Source of the DNA: Streptomyces sp. CBMA123
Lineage (GTDB): Bacteria > Actinomycetota > Actinomycetes > Streptomycetales > Streptomycetaceae
DNA: 47,026 bases
Assembly (NCBI RefSeq): GCF_014596465.1
Contig: NZ_MECK01000412.1
Span: 1-47,026 of the forward strand
Direction of reading: 5' to 3'
Position numbers and translations under genes: made by a program. The notes under the pieces were generated by a model. That model had not been told where the DNA came from and searched no databases. It saw only the letters and a program-made list of their open reading frames with translations. Below are positions 16,206 through 23,883 of this stretch, in pieces (position 1 is the stretch's first letter; the number at the start of each line of letters is the position of its first letter).

Positions 16206-16799
16206 ATGCACCGCGTCTTCGAGTACAGGACCCCGCTGAGGACCGCCTCGGTGGGCGTCATCCGAAACCAGCTCCGCGACCGAGTGAGCAGCCTCGCCAC
16301 CGTCGCCCTCGACGACGGTAGGGCCTACGCGCTGCGCGTGTGCAGCTCGGAGTTCGTCACCAACGCGATCAAGTACGGCAGCGGACCCGCCGATGAGACG
16401 ACCGAGCTGCTCGTCGTGGGGGAAATCCACACCCAGCGAAGCCGGCTCCGGATCACTGTCACCGACCCCCGCCGGACGGTGCCCGACATGGGCAGTCGCG
16501 CCGAGGACCTGAACGCGACCGGAGGCCGAGGGATCACCGTCGCCATGGGCTACGCGGACGACACCGGGTGGTACCAGCATCTCGACTCGCAGGGACGGGC
16601 CGTCGGCTGGTCGGTCTGGTTCGAGCTCGACGTGCAACTGCTGGAGGACTTCGGCCAGGCCACCGCCATCGCGGAAGTGCAGCCGGAGAGCCTCATGCCG
16701 ACGGTGTCCTGCCCGGAGGCCGTCGCTGTGCTCAGCCCGCATCACGCAGCCTCGTTGCGCTGCCCGACCCGGCGCGGCAGCGAGCGCACCGCCGCGTAA
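16206..16799 (+). CDS. ATP-binding protein, HATPase (anti-sigma-factor kinase-like) family
   Basis: A 197-residue protein with a GHKL/HATPase_c_2 domain like streptomycete anti-sigma-factor kinases: ALRVCSSEFVTNAIKYG (N box), RITVTDPRR (D box), and ATGGRGITVAMGYADDTGW (G box), followed by WFELDV. These stand-alone domains bind ATP and either phosphorylate anti-anti-sigma factors or act as partners of XRE/DUF397 regulators. The ATG at 16206 follows GGAGGAACAGTC; an ATG at 16134 has no such site. The last about 50 residues are not conserved. It is divergent from the XRE/TPR gene, a common pairing in Streptomyces, and ends before a strong hairpin. Confidence 0.85.
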   Translation: MHRVFEYRTPLRTASVGVIRNQLRDRVSSLATVALDDGRAYALRVCSSEFVTNAIKYGSGPADETTELLVVGEIHTQRSRLRITVTDPRRTVPDMGSRAEDLNATGGRGITVAMGYADDTGWYQHLDSQGRAVGWSVWFELDVQLLEDFGQATAIAEVQPESLMPTVSCPEAVAVLSPHHAASLRCPTRRGSERTAA

Positions 16800-16876
16800 A
16801 TGGTGAGGCTCAGCCGAAGCGATCAGCTACCGGTCCGCCCATCGTGAGTCGGGACGCTCGGGTCGCCAAGCCCGCC

Positions 16877-16916
16877 CCGCCGTCTTCCCCCGTCCCGCAG
16901 TGCGGGAAGACGGCGG
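16877..16916 (+). terminator. Terminator hairpin after the ATP-binding protein gene
   Basis: Perfect 13-base arms CCGCCGTCTTCCC (16877-16889) and GGGAAGACGGCGG (16904-16916), 14-base loop. It separates this gene from the truncated STAND/TPR gene downstream. Confidence 0.7.
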
Positions 16917-16985
16917 TCCGCCCGGCCGCCCCCGACCGAGCGTGCCTGCGCGTCAGCGGACAGGTGCGCGGTCCAAGCGGCCAAC

Positions 16986-18524
16986 ATGGCCGTGCTGCGC
17001 ACGGGCGGCGCCCACCACCACCGCCTCGGCCCACTGCCATCCGAGGCCGCCCGCCAGCTGCTCGCCGTCACCGCCGGCCGCGCCGGACACGGACGGGACC
17101 TCGCGGTCCTGGCCGACCGGTGCCGCGGTGTGCCGCTGGCCCTCACCCTGGCCGGTGCCCGCCTCGCCGCCAGCCACACCACCCTCCCCATGGCCGCCCC
17201 GGTGGCCGGAACACCCATGGACGCCATCGTGACCCACGCCCTCGACCAGGCCTACTCGGCCCTGTCCCCGGAAACCGCCGCCGTCTTCCGCGCTCTCGGC
17301 GCTCTGCCCCTGCCGTCCACCCGGATCGACGCAGCGATGGCGGGCGCCGCCTGCGCGCTCGACCCGGCCGCCACCGACGGCCACCTCACCACGCTGGTGA
17401 AGCACGGACTCATCACCCCCGCCGACGACGGCCCCGACCTGTACGTGTTCGCCGTCGCGGACGGCCGCCGCCACGCCGCCGCCCTCGGCCGGGACGTGGG
17501 CAGCCCCGAGCAGATCGACACCGTCCGACGACGCGCCCTGGACTGGCTGCAAGCCGAAGCCACCGCCGCCTCCCGCGCCGCACACCCCTTCCGCCGCCAC
17601 GCCGAGCCGCACCTGCGCTACCCGCCGCCGCACCGGGTCGCCCTCACCACCCCCGAGCAGGGCCTCGCCTGGCTCCGCACCCGCGGAACCTACCTGCGCA
17701 CCGCCCTGGAGACCGCCGACGCCCACGGTCTGGACGACATCACAGCCCACCTCGCCCACGCCTTCTGGCCCTGGCTGCTGCGCGAACGCAACTACCCGCG
17801 GTGGCTGTGGACCTACGAACTCGCTGTCCCCGCCGCCCAGCGTCTTACGCAGTCCGCGCCCAGCCTCGCCAGCCGGTTCCTGCTGTCCGACCTGTTCGGC
17901 GCCCGCTGCAACGTGCGGCGCGCCACCGGCGACCACGGCGGCGCCATCGAGGACCGCGGTGCCGCCCTCGCCCTCGCCATCGAGGACAAGGACGACATCG
18001 GCCGGGCGCAGCACCTGCACGGCCTTGGTGTCGCGACCCACGCATCCGGTGATCCCGAGGTCGCACGGGTCTACCTGAATGAGGCGCTGTGCCGGCGCTC
18101 CGCGCTGGGGAACCAGCGCGACACCGGGGTCACCCGCGTGGCGCTCGCCGTCGCACTGTACGACCTCGGCGAAGCCGACACCGCCCTGGCCTGCCTGCGC
18201 GAAGCCCGCGCCGAGTTGCACGCCGCCGGCGACGGCCTGAACACCGGCCGGGCCCTCGCATGGCAGGGCCGGATCCTGGCCGAGCGAGGCGAGCACGGCC
18301 CCGCCGTCGCCTTCCTCGCCGGGGCGCTGAACATCTTCATCGTCCAGAACGCCCGCCCGTGGCAGGGGCGGGTCCTGCTGTGGGCGGCGGAGAGTGCGGG
18401 TGGCCAGGGGAACACGAACATGGCCCGGGAGATGCTGCGCCACGCCCGCGAACCGTATGCGGGTAGTCCGTCCGATCTGGAGGCCGTGGCCGCCGCCGCA
18501 GACCGTCTGGGGATCGCCCTGTGA
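16986..18524 (+). CDS. STAND (AfsR-like) NTPase/TPR protein lacking its N-terminal P-loop half
   Basis: A 512-residue frame that starts within an NB-ARC-type module: GAHHHRLGPLPSEAARQLL and LAVLADRCRGVPLALTLAGARLAAS are the ARC part that normally follows the P-loop and Walker B motifs. Then come a winged-helix region (LDQAYSALSPETAAVFRALGALP) and, from about residue 230, TPR repeats (GRAQHLHGLGVATHASGD, TALACLREARAELHAAGD). The DNA-binding and nucleotide-binding segments of AfsR-like regulators are missing. No ribosome binding site precedes the ATG at 16986, and a terminator lies 70 bases upstream. It may be a decayed remnant or an independently used TPR protein. The stop overlaps another possible start at 18521. 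Confidence 0.6.
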   Translation: MAVLRTGGAHHHRLGPLPSEAARQLLAVTAGRAGHGRDLAVLADRCRGVPLALTLAGARLAASHTTLPMAAPVAGTPMDAIVTHALDQAYSALSPETAAVFRALGALPLPSTRIDAAMAGAACALDPAATDGHLTTLVKHGLITPADDGPDLYVFAVADGRRHAAALGRDVGSPEQIDTVRRRALDWLQAEATAASRAAHPFRRHAEPHLRYPPPHRVALTTPEQGLAWLRTRGTYLRTALETADAHGLDDITAHLAHAFWPWLLRERNYPRWLWTYELAVPAAQRLTQSAPSLASRFLLSDLFGARCNVRRATGDHGGAIEDRGAALALAIEDKDDIGRAQHLHGLGVATHASGDPEVARVYLNEALCRRSALGNQRDTGVTRVALAVALYDLGEADTALACLREARAELHAAGDGLNTGRALAWQGRILAERGEHGPAVAFLAGALNIFIVQNARPWQGRVLLWAAESAGGQGNTNMAREMLRHAREPYAGSPSDLEAVAAAADRLGIAL

Positions 18525-18670
18525 CTCCCGACGAAAGCCGTCTGGCCCTGTACACGGCCCCTTGGCGCCAGGGCCTTGACCTGCGCTGTGCCACCTTGCT
18601 CAAGGACGGCGCCCACCACTCCTGTCGCCTGCCCAAGTGGACCGTGCCACCTTCGCGCAGCGGTCGCCGC

Positions 18671-19816
18671 TCAGGCTGCTATGGCCGCCTTCAACTGCGT
18701 CAACGCGGCCTGCGCCTCCTCACGGACATCCGGCAGGCCCCGGCTGGCACGCACCACTCGCTGAACCTGGTGCGGCAGCCGGTGTGCCACCGCTCCCCGC
18801 ACCGCCGCCGTCAGGTTCTCCCGGGCGGCCTGGTGGTCACCCCGCAGCGCAAGGACCTGTCCCGCGGTGATCGCGGAGATGATGCGCCACTGCGTAGTGG
18901 TGTGGAGCCGGGGCGTGGGTGCACGCTCCAGAACGCGGACGGCCTCCTGGACACGGCCGGTGGCGGCGAGACCCCGGACGTGGACCTCGTGGTGGCTGAA
19001 GTCGGAGAACAGGGGTGTCGTTCGCGCCACGTCCAGCAGCCGCAGGCTTTCGGTGACCGCGTCGTCGAACACGGCCCGGTTTCCGGCGCTGCCGGCGGCG
19101 CGGGCCAGGAGGATGACGGCCTCGGCCCGCTCGTCCGCTGTGCGGGCGGCGTCCCGGGCCCGGGTGAGCCGATCGACGGCGGCTCCCAGGAGACGGGCCT
19201 TGCGCAGTTCGTTGCCGTGGTGGCGCAGGGCGTAGGTGTGCAGGACCGGATCGCCGAGGCGCCGGGCGACGGTCAAGCCTTTGCCAGTCCATCGGGCCGC
19301 GGTGGCCAGGCGTTCATCGGGCAGGACGTGGCCCAGGGCGACGCCGAGTCCGACGCGGGCGCGGGCGAGCAGCCACAGCACGTCCGTCTCGGTGCGGCCG
19401 TCGGCGACGCGGGCCTCCAACCGGGCGACCAGGGGCCACAGTTCGTCGACGGCGGCGCTGGCCTGGCCGGCCTGGCGGGCGATCTCGGCCAGCCTCAGGA
19501 CGCTCTCCGCGAACTGGATCATGGCGTGGTGGTCTCCGTCCACATCGTCGGTGATGCCGAAGCAGTGCGGCGGGAGGCGGAGCCGGTCGGCGATGTGCCG
19601 CAGCGCGCCGATGTCGGTGATGGTGCGCGAGCCGGTCTCCACCCGGGACACGTAGCTGGTGGAGTAGCCGAGCAGGTCCGCGAGTTCCTGCTGAGGCAGG
19701 CCGTGGAGCTCACGGTAGAAGCTGAGGATCCCCGCCAGGCTGCGCCGACGCAGGATGTCCTGGGCTCGGGGCGTGGTCCAGTGCCACTGGATGCCGTCGC
19801 GTGGCGCGAGCTCCAC
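18671..19816 (-). CDS. XRE-family transcriptional regulator with helical sensor region
   Basis: A 381-residue protein. Residues about 25-85 form a Cro/C1-type helix-turn-helix: LAGILSFYRELHGLPQQELADLLGYSTSYVSRVETGSRTITDIGALRHIADRL in register with the family. The rest (about 100-381) is TPR-like helices. The start is a GTG (19814-19816), three bases after the stop of the Nudix gene, so both are one operon. It is the nearest regulator to the aldolase-ACP cluster transcribed the other way from 20422, and the TGACA-GTT-TGTCA palindrome between them is a candidate target. Role as cluster-specific regulator is inferred from position. Confidence 0.82.
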   Translation of the reverse strand: MELAPRDGIQWHWTTPRAQDILRRRSLAGILSFYRELHGLPQQELADLLGYSTSYVSRVETGSRTITDIGALRHIADRLRLPPHCFGITDDVDGDHHAMIQFAESVLRLAEIARQAGQASAAVDELWPLVARLEARVADGRTETDVLWLLARARVGLGVALGHVLPDERLATAARWTGKGLTVARRLGDPVLHTYALRHHGNELRKARLLGAAVDRLTRARDAARTADERAEAVILLARAAGSAGNRAVFDDAVTESLRLLDVARTTPLFSDFSHHEVHVRGLAATGRVQEAVRVLERAPTPRLHTTTQWRIISAITAGQVLALRGDHQAARENLTAAVRGAVAHRLPHQVQRVVRASRGLPDVREEAQAALTQLKAAIAA

Positions 19817-19819
19817 GGG

Positions 19820-20260
19820 TCAGTCCCGGTCGAGGAGTTCGTACCAGCGGGCGATGGAGTCCTTGTAGCCCTGCGGCATGACGAGCGCGTCGATCTCGTG
19901 CCGGTGGAAGAGCCCGGCCTCCTTGTGTTCGTGGCTGACGACGGGGGGCTTGTCAGCGCCGACGGCGGTGCAGCCGTAAGTGACGATGAAGACCTTCCGG
20001 CCGGGCAGCGGCTCGTACATCCACGTGTCGAGCAGTGTGCCGGCGCTGGCCGTCCAGCCGCTCTCCTCGCGGATCTCGGTCTCCACCCGCTCGGCGGGGG
20101 TCTCGTCGCCTTCGAGCTTGCCTCCGGGCAGCTCCCACTCCTGCCTCTCGTTCTTCAGCAGCAGGACGCGCCGCTCACCGTCGAGGACGACCCCCTTGAT
20201 CGAGATGGGGAACTTCGCTGGGACGTAGGGCTGTTCGATCTGGGTCACGCCGTCCTCCAT
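19820..20260 (-). CDS. Nudix hydrolase
   Basis: A 146-residue single-domain Nudix protein. The Nudix box starts GGKLEGDETPAERVE and ends TEIREESGW, so the catalytic REUxEExGU part is EIREESGW with a Thr where the family has a conserved residue before Glu; the Glu residues that bind metal are kept. VLLLKNERQEWELPGG precedes it. These enzymes hydrolyse nucleoside diphosphates linked to another moiety. The ATG at 20258-20260 is used; a GTG five codons later is an alternative. It is the first gene of the leftward operon with the XRE regulator and diverges from the oxygenase gene, so it may be a sensor-related or house-cleaning enzyme of the same locus. Confidence 0.88.
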   Translation of the reverse strand: MEDGVTQIEQPYVPAKFPISIKGVVLDGERRVLLLKNERQEWELPGGKLEGDETPAERVETEIREESGWTASAGTLLDTWMYEPLPGRKVFIVTYGCTAVGADKPPVVSHEHKEAGLFHRHEIDALVMPQGYKDSIARWYELLDRD

Positions 20261-20339
20261 GGTGTGTGGTCAGGCGCCGGTGGCCCGAACGTAGCAGCCC
20301 CGGGCCGCCCCGACGCGCCCCGTCCCTGTGATCGCGAGT

Positions 20340-20352
20340 TGACAGTTTGTCA
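20340..20352. promoter_or_regulatory. TGACA-GTT-TGTCA palindrome in the divergent promoter region
   Basis: A perfect five-base inverted repeat with three-base spacer, lying between the leftward Nudix-XRE operon and the rightward oxygenase/aldolase operon. TTGACA at 20339-20344 could be a rightward -35 box, but no good -10 follows at 16-18 bases, which fits an activator-dependent or repressed promoter. Confidence 0.45.
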
Positions 20353-20421
20353 CTGTACGGCGGCGGCGAGAGCCGACGACAGTTGTGGTCTCCCATCCCA
20401 TCTGCCTCCAGGGGGATCCCC

Positions 20422-21270
20422 ATGACTTCGAACACCCTCGGAGTGGACTTCTTCGCACTGGACTCCTGGACGGAGCCCCCCGGTGAGCTGCGTGAGCGTA
20501 TCGGGGCGACGCTCCGAGAGCGCGGCATAGCCGGCCTGACCGGCGCGCGCGGCCGCCACGACGCCCTGAAAGTCGCGCGCCTGCTGCTGGCCGAGTTGCA
20601 CCCGCACCGCGACAGCGGCCCGGACGGACTGACCACCATCCGCGACACCGGACGCCAAGGCCACCGCATGGGCCTGGCCGGGCTGGGCCACAGCGATCTC
20701 GCCGTCCACACCGAGAGCTCCCAATTGCCGAGTCCCCCTCGCTTGGTCATACTCGTCTGCCTCCAGCCCGGCCGCGCCGGCGGCGAGAGCATCCTCGTCG
20801 ACGGGCGCGCCGTTCTCGGCGAGCTGGCTGGCTTCCGGCCTGCGGCGCTGGAGGCCCTGTCCGCGCCGCGCGCAGCCTACTTCGGCGGCGCCGACGGACT
20901 CTTCGCCCCTGTCCTGGAAGACCTTCCGTCACGACGCTGGCGCGTCCGCCTGCGCCAGGACGAACTGGCCCGCTTCTCGCCGGAGGCGCAGGCTCAGATG
21001 CCCGCACTGCGCACCGCGATCGCTCGGCACACCGTCTCGGTGCGCCTGACCGCCGGACAGGCGATCCTCCTCGACAACCACCGCTTCCTGCACGGCCGTG
21101 CGGCGTTCACGGGCGAGCGGCTGCTGCTGCGCGCCCTCGGGCCGGCGCACAGTGCGCTCGGCCTCGAACCCGGGTTCGCTGCGCCGTGGAGCGCGGCCGA
21201 GGGCGCCAAGGATTCGGCGTGTCCGGCTCCTGCCGGCCGGACTGGTCCAGCAGCCGTGAAGCCGTGTTGA
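20422..21270 (+). CDS. TauD/clavaminate-synthase-like Fe(II)/2-oxoglutarate oxygenase
   Basis: A 282-residue double-stranded beta-helix oxygenase. The iron-binding triad is visible: His and Glu in LAVHTESSQLPSPP (HxE, as in clavaminate synthase, instead of HxD), and the distal His in ILLDNHRFLHGRAAF, followed by an Arg-rich strand (GERLLLRALGP) that should hold 2-oxoglutarate. Such enzymes hydroxylate, desaturate or cyclise small molecules, often amino-acid derivatives. The ATG at 20422 follows GGGGGATCCCC. It is the first gene of the rightward set. The C-terminal 35 residues are low-complexity. Substrate unknown. Confidence 0.85.
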   Translation: MTSNTLGVDFFALDSWTEPPGELRERIGATLRERGIAGLTGARGRHDALKVARLLLAELHPHRDSGPDGLTTIRDTGRQGHRMGLAGLGHSDLAVHTESSQLPSPPRLVILVCLQPGRAGGESILVDGRAVLGELAGFRPAALEALSAPRAAYFGGADGLFAPVLEDLPSRRWRVRLRQDELARFSPEAQAQMPALRTAIARHTVSVRLTAGQAILLDNHRFLHGRAAFTGERLLLRALGPAHSALGLEPGFAAPWSAAEGAKDSACPAPAGRTGPAAVKPC

Positions 21271-21382
21271 ACGATCACGGCCACACCTCCCGGGCCGTCT
21301 CCACCGCCACTCCCCACACCTCAACCCGTTGAACAAGAGGCAGGCCAAGATGCGCGAAACCCTCGGAAAGGAACCCCCGGAC

Positions 21383-22153
21383 ATGACCGGTTCAGTCCCC
21401 GCCCTCGCCCGCTCCGCCGACCGACTCGAAGTCCTCGACACCAGTGTCCTGTGCCTGGTGCGGGCAGCCGTGCCGCAGCTCGCGCCGGAGCACCATACAT
21501 CCATGGACCAGGTGTGGGCGGAGGCCGTCCAGGCGAACCCGGACCTCTTCGACGGCCCGGCGGTGGTGTGCACCGCCACCGAGCATGACGGCGACTGCCT
21601 CGTCCTGTCCTGGGCTCCCGTCACCTACCGGTACTTCGCGCTGCGCCGTGTGTCGGGAGCGCCCCGGGTGTCGTCCATGTTCGTGACCGTCGCTCAGTCG
21701 ACTGACGTGGGCGGGGTGTTCGTGGGCCGGATGTCCGCCTCGACCGCGACTCCCGGACGGTGGCAGCTGCCCGGCGGCAACGTCGAGCCGCCGGTCGACG
21801 GCTCGCTGCTGGACGACGGCGAGCTGCGCCGTCAGGCGTGCCGGGAGCTGGCCGAGGAGGTCGGCGTGCACGCGGCCCCCGAGGACCTGAGACTGTGGGC
21901 AGTCACGCGCGGTGAGAACGGCAACATCGGCGTGCACTACGAGGCACCGCCCCTGCCGGAGAGGGTCGTGCGCGAGCAGTTCCAGGCATTGGTCCAGGCG
22001 GAGACCGTCAACGGCCACACCCCGGAACTGGACCGGATCACCGTCGTGGATGGGTCGGCTGCCGAACTGGAGGGCCCGCACGCGGACTACCTCGAAGCCC
22101 TGCTCCACCGCCGCGTGGGAGGGCCTGATGACGCGGGGAGGACCGATGAGTGA
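21383..22153 (+). CDS. Nudix hydrolase-domain protein
   Basis: A 256-residue protein whose C-terminal half carries a Nudix domain: WQLPGGNVEPPVDGSLLDDGELRRQACRELAEEVGV is a Nudix box with an insertion of about nine residues between the first Gly-Glu part and RELAEEVG. The N-terminal about 110 residues (VVCTATEHDGDCLVLSW) are not recognised. Start choice is uncertain: ATG at 21383 has AAAGGA ten bases upstream; ATG at 21350 and TTG at 21329 would add 11 or 18 residues. The stop codon lies inside the next gene (8-base overlap), so the two are coupled. Together with the Nudix gene at 19820 this locus has two Nudix enzymes. Confidence 0.82.
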   Translation: MTGSVPALARSADRLEVLDTSVLCLVRAAVPQLAPEHHTSMDQVWAEAVQANPDLFDGPAVVCTATEHDGDCLVLSWAPVTYRYFALRRVSGAPRVSSMFVTVAQSTDVGGVFVGRMSASTATPGRWQLPGGNVEPPVDGSLLDDGELRRQACRELAEEVGVHAAPEDLRLWAVTRGENGNIGVHYEAPPLPERVVREQFQALVQAETVNGHTPELDRITVVDGSAAELEGPHADYLEALLHRRVGGPDDAGRTDE

Positions 22154-22943
22154 CACTGGCAGAAACCCGCGCTGGCTCCTGAACGCTGCCCAGGGTCTGC
22201 GGACGGCGGAGCAGTCGGGCCTGGCCACGACCCCGCTGTCCCAGCTCCACCCGGAGCTGACGCTGGAGCAGGCGTACCGCGTTCAGGCGGCGGCGATCGA
22301 TCGCCGCCTGGCCGGCGGGGGGCGCCTCGTCGGCCACAAGATCGGCCTGACATCGACGGCGATGCAGGAGCAGATGGGGGTGAGCGAGCCGGACTCCGGT
22401 GTCCTGCTGGAGAACATGGTGCTGCCGTGCGGCGGCGCGGTGCGCACGGCGGGCCTGCTCGCCCCCCGTGTCGAGGCCGAGATCGGGCTGCGGCTCGGTG
22501 AGGACCTCGCGGGGCCTGACGTCGATGGCCGGAGAGCCCGTGCCGCCGTGGCCGAGGTGTTCCTCGCGCTGGAAGTGATCGACACCCGGTACGGGAACTG
22601 GGGGATCACTTTGGAGGACAGCGTCGCCGACAACGCATCCTCCGCCCGCTTCGCCGTCGGCGAACCCGTCGCGTTCCACCCCGACATGGACCTGGGCCGC
22701 ATCTTCGTAGCCGTCCACGTCGACAATCAGCTGACCTGCAGTGGCTACGGCAGAGACGTCCTCGGCGACCCCGTGAACGCGCTCCTGTGGCTGGCCCGCC
22801 GTCTCCACGGCCTCGGCACCGGCCTGCACGCCGGTGACATCGTCCTCCCCGGCTCGGTGCACGCCAGCATCCCGCTGCTCGCCGGCACGAGGGTCGAGGC
22901 GTCCTCGCCCCGGCTGCCCGCTGTCCTGCTACGCGCGATCTGA
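22146..22943 (+). CDS. 2-Hydroxypenta-2,4-dienoate hydratase-like protein (MhpD/fumarylacetoacetase family)
   Basis: A 265-residue protein matching the 2-keto-4-pentenoate hydratase family: AYRVQAAAIDRRLAGGGRLVGHKIGLTSTAMQEQMGVSEPDSGVL, EAEIGLRLGEDL and EVFLALEVIDTRYGNW contain the metal ligands (E-x-E pattern) and the catalytic region. The classical reaction adds water to 2-hydroxypenta-2,4-dienoate, giving 4-hydroxy-2-oxovalerate, a lower meta-cleavage step; decarboxylases of the same fold are an alternative. The ATG overlaps the preceding Nudix gene by eight bases. Dehydrogenase and aldolase of the same pathway follow directly, so the hydratase call is supported by context, although no ring-cleavage dioxygenase is present. 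Confidence 0.85.
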   Translation: MSDTGRNPRWLLNAAQGLRTAEQSGLATTPLSQLHPELTLEQAYRVQAAAIDRRLAGGGRLVGHKIGLTSTAMQEQMGVSEPDSGVLLENMVLPCGGAVRTAGLLAPRVEAEIGLRLGEDLAGPDVDGRRARAAVAEVFLALEVIDTRYGNWGITLEDSVADNASSARFAVGEPVAFHPDMDLGRIFVAVHVDNQLTCSGYGRDVLGDPVNALLWLARRLHGLGTGLHAGDIVLPGSVHASIPLLAGTRVEASSPRLPAVLLRAI

Positions 22944-22995
22944 CCGGCCGCGCTCATTCGGGCACTTCACATCGCCCTTCTTCTGGAGCACCCCT

Positions 22996-23883
22996 ATGCC
23001 CTCACACCGCACGACCGGCGTCGCCGTGCTTGGCGCCGGCTTGATCGGCCTGGACCTGCTGGACAAGATCCGGCGTTCGCCGCTGCTGGACTGCCGCCTC
23101 GTCGCGGGCCGCAACAGCCAGACCCTCGGCCTGAGGCGGGCAGCCGAGATGGGCTACCCGACCACGGACGGCGGCATCACCGCGCTGATGGAGTCCATCG
23201 ACGGCATCGCCGTGGTCTTCGACGCCTCCAACGCCGACTCCCATGCCGAGCACTGGTGCCACCTGGAGCCCACGAACGCCCTGCTCGTCGACCTGACCCC
23301 CAGCGGCCTCGGCACAGCGACCATCCCCACCGTCAACGGGGCTGACGCGCTGACCGAGCGCCACGTCGGCCTGGTCAGTTGCGGCGGACAGGCCGCGATC
23401 CCGATCCTGCACGCCCTCGCCCAGCACCAAACACCCCGCTACGTAGAGGTGGTCTCCACCGGCGCCAGCCGCAGCGCCGGCCGGGCGACCCGGCTGAACC
23501 TGGACGAGTACATCCACACCACCCAGCAGGCCGCCCGCCACTTCACCGGCGCCCCCACGGCGAAGGTGCTCGTCAACATCAGCCCGGCCACCACACCACC
23601 GTCCTTCCGCGTCACCCTGACCTGCCTCGTCGACGCCCCCGACCCCGAGACGATCCGCTCCCTCGTGGCCGACGCCGCGCACCGAGTCCAGCAGTTCGTC
23701 CCCGGCTACGCGGTGACCGCGCTGGAAATCGCGGCCGAACGCGTCACCGCCACCGTGGAGGTCACCGCGACCGGACGCCGCATCCCCGCCCACGCCGGAA
23801 ACCTGGAGATCATCAACGCCGCGGCGATCCAGGTGGCCGAGGTGCGCGCGGGCACCCACCCGACCAGAGGAGCCCGCTCATGA
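22996..23883 (+). CDS. Acetaldehyde dehydrogenase (acylating)-like protein (MhpF/DmpF family)
   Basis: A 295-residue protein with an N-terminal NAD-binding fold ([14 protein letters not shown]) and the catalytic cysteine in [18 protein letters not shown], the MhpF/DmpF signature. C-terminal [20 protein letters not shown] and VPGYAVTA are typical of the domain that contacts the aldolase. The normal reaction oxidises acetaldehyde channelled from 4-hydroxy-2-oxovalerate aldolase to acetyl-CoA with NAD+. The ATG at 22996 follows TGGAGC. Its stop overlaps the aldolase-ACP start (ATGA), matching the conserved enzyme complex. Because the partner aldolase carries an ACP, the acyl acceptor might be ACP phosphopantetheine rather than CoA; this is a hypothesis. 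Confidence 0.88.
   Translation: MPSHRTTGVAVLGAGLIGLDLLDKIRRSPLLDCRLVAGRNSQTLGLRRAAEMGYPTTDGGITALMESIDGIAVVFDASNADSHAEHWCHLEPTNALLVDLTPSGLGTATIPTVNGADALTERHVGLVSCGGQAAIPILHALAQHQTPRYVEVVSTGASRSAGRATRLNLDEYIHTTQQAARHFTGAPTAKVLVNISPATTPPSFRVTLTCLVDAPDPETIRSLVADAAHRVQQFVPGYAVTALEIAAERVTATVEVTATGRRIPAHAGNLEIINAAAIQVAEVRAGTHPTRGARS

Noticed and set aside
20339..20368. Full sigma-70 promoter with TTGACA
   Set aside because: No acceptable -10 hexamer lies 16-18 bases downstream; kept only as part of a palindromic regulatory site.
18521..20425. 634-codon plus-strand frame
   Set aside because: Beyond the first about 40 codons it is the antisense of the XRE and Nudix genes; not a real long gene.
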